The notes under the pieces were generated by a model, which made no database searches, was not told the DNA's origin, and saw only the letters and a program-made list of their open reading frames with translations. Of a stretch of 5,703 nucleotides of DNA, positions 5,188-5,703 are shown in pieces; position 1 is the first letter of the stretch, and every line of letters begins with the position of its first letter. The stretch comes from Zeimonas sp964481165 (GTDB taxonomy: Bacteria; Pseudomonadota; Gammaproteobacteria; Burkholderiales; Burkholderiaceae_E). A program made the position numbers and the translations under genes. Where the stretch lies: NCBI GenBank assembly GCA_964481165.1, contig CAYZYC010000145.1:1-5703 (forward strand), given 5' to 3'.

Positions 5188-5207
5188 AGCCGGCCGCAGT
5201 GCCGGCT
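5188..5207 (+). other. Leader hairpin before the secreted-protein gene
   Basis: AGCCGGC at 5188-5194 and GCCGGCT at 5201-5207 form a perfect 7-bp stem with a 6-nt loop. It begins about 6 nt after the predicted transcription start, so it would cap the 5' end of the mRNA. There is no T-run after it, which argues against an intrinsic terminator for the upstream operon, although partial termination is possible. Confidence 0.45.
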
Positions 5208-5220
5208 CGATCAACCGAAA

Positions 5221-5225
5221 AAGGA
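5221..5225 (+). promoter_or_regulatory. Shine-Dalgarno site of the secreted-protein gene
   Basis: AAGGA within an A-rich stretch, 8 nt before the ATG at 5234. It supports that start and the signal peptide that follows directly. Confidence 0.6.
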
Positions 5226-5233
5226 ACGAAGCA

Positions 5234-5703
5234 ATGAAACGCAAGGTACTGGGCCTGCTCGTCGCAGGCGTTCTCGGAGCAGGCGCCGGGCTGGGGAGCG
5301 TGGCGTACGCGGCCAACGAATCGCACGCGCACGCGCACGGCAGCGCGGAGTCGGCGCACGTGCTGAAACTGAACGCCGGCAAGAAATGGCAGGGCGACGA
5401 AGCGCTGCGCCAGAGCATGGCGACGATCCGCGATGCGGTCGACGCGAAGCTGCCTGCGGCGCATCGCGGCAAGCTCGATGCCGCGCAGTACGACGCGCTC
5501 GGTGGCCAGATCGACGCGCAGGTCGCCAACATCGTGCAGAACTGCAAGCTCGATCCGGAGGCCGACGAGGTGCTGCACGTGATTCTTGCCGAAATGCTCG
5601 ACGGCAACGCGAAGCTGCAGGGCAAGGACGCGCACGCCAAGCGCAGCGCCGGTCTCGTGCAGGTCGTGCACTCGCTCGAACAGTATGCGAAGTACTTCGA
5701 GCA
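5234..5703 (+). CDS. Secreted periplasmic protein with His-Ala-His motif, unknown function, partial (C-terminus beyond window)
   Basis: The first 156 residues are present; the frame is open to the right edge. The N-terminus is a clear Sec signal peptide: M-K-R-K, a hydrophobic core at 5-22 and the A-Y-A cleavage box, with cleavage expected after A26. The mature protein opens with H31-A-H-A-H-G, a likely metal-binding stretch. A mostly helical domain follows, with W52, a conserved-looking Q-N-C104-K-L-D-P segment (single Cys, unlikely to form an internal disulfide) and further His at 42, 77, 115, 134 and 146. It resembles small periplasmic proteins of unknown role that I recall from other Proteobacteria; I cannot assign a function. 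The start has a good AAGGA site. Its gap carries a predicted ECF promoter matching that of the sigma operon, so it is the likely adjacent target. Metal binding is inferred from composition and context. Confidence 0.8.
   Translation, partial: MKRKVLGLLVAGVLGAGAGLGSVAYAANESHAHAHGSAESAHVLKLNAGKKWQGDEALRQSMATIRDAVDAKLPAAHRGKLDAAQYDALGGQIDAQVANIVQNCKLDPEADEVLHVILAEMLDGNAKLQGKDAHAKRSAGLVQVVHSLEQYAKYFE

Noticed and set aside
4888..5671. Two minus-strand open frames opposite the sensor and secreted-protein genes
   Set aside because: They overlap each other and the plus-strand genes; the plus frame at 5234 has a signal peptide, a ribosome site and an upstream promoter.

Overview
The window is GC-rich, densely packed chromosomal DNA, most likely from a Proteobacterium in the beta/gamma range. 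The evidence is strong third-position GC, a CnrH-type ECF sigma factor with a zinc-finger anti-sigma partner, and an animal/plant-type class I fructose-bisphosphate aldolase. I cannot name a genus from sequence alone. There is no sign of mobile elements, CRISPR, tRNA or rRNA. One 100-N assembly gap lies at 1804-1903.

Layout, left half. On the minus strand, running off the left edge, is a ferritin-like (rubrerythrin-type) protein with an N-terminal zinc-ribbon region (1-364). Divergent from it is a class I SAM-dependent methyltransferase (434-1192), followed by a YbaK-family aminoacyl-tRNA deacylase (1299-1778). Next come a 17-bp tandem repeat array interrupted by the N gap (1777-1954) and, convergent on the minus strand, the aldolase (1987-3021). 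These look like ordinary single-gene housekeeping units.

Layout, right half. A short intergenic region (3022-3129) carries a good sigma-70 promoter with a perfect inverted repeat at its start point. It drives a four-helix membrane protein of unknown function (3130-3573). Then comes a translationally coupled triad: ECF sigma factor (3658-4212), membrane-anchored zf-HC2 anti-sigma factor (4209-4685) and a periplasmic heavy-metal-sensor/Spy-like protein (4682-5149). After a short gap follows a secreted His-containing protein (5234 to beyond the right edge).

How the right half may work. The triad has the same parts as the Cupriavidus CnrYXH metal-signalling system, in the order H-Y-X. The gap before the sigma gene and the gap before the secreted protein each carry GGAAC-N16-CGTT, with 20 of 25 positions identical between them. 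This is the expected layout of an ECF promoter. The simplest reading is that the sigma factor activates its own operon and the adjacent exported protein, under control of an envelope signal that may be a metal. This local regulon is the most interesting content of the window; the promoters are predicted, not proven.
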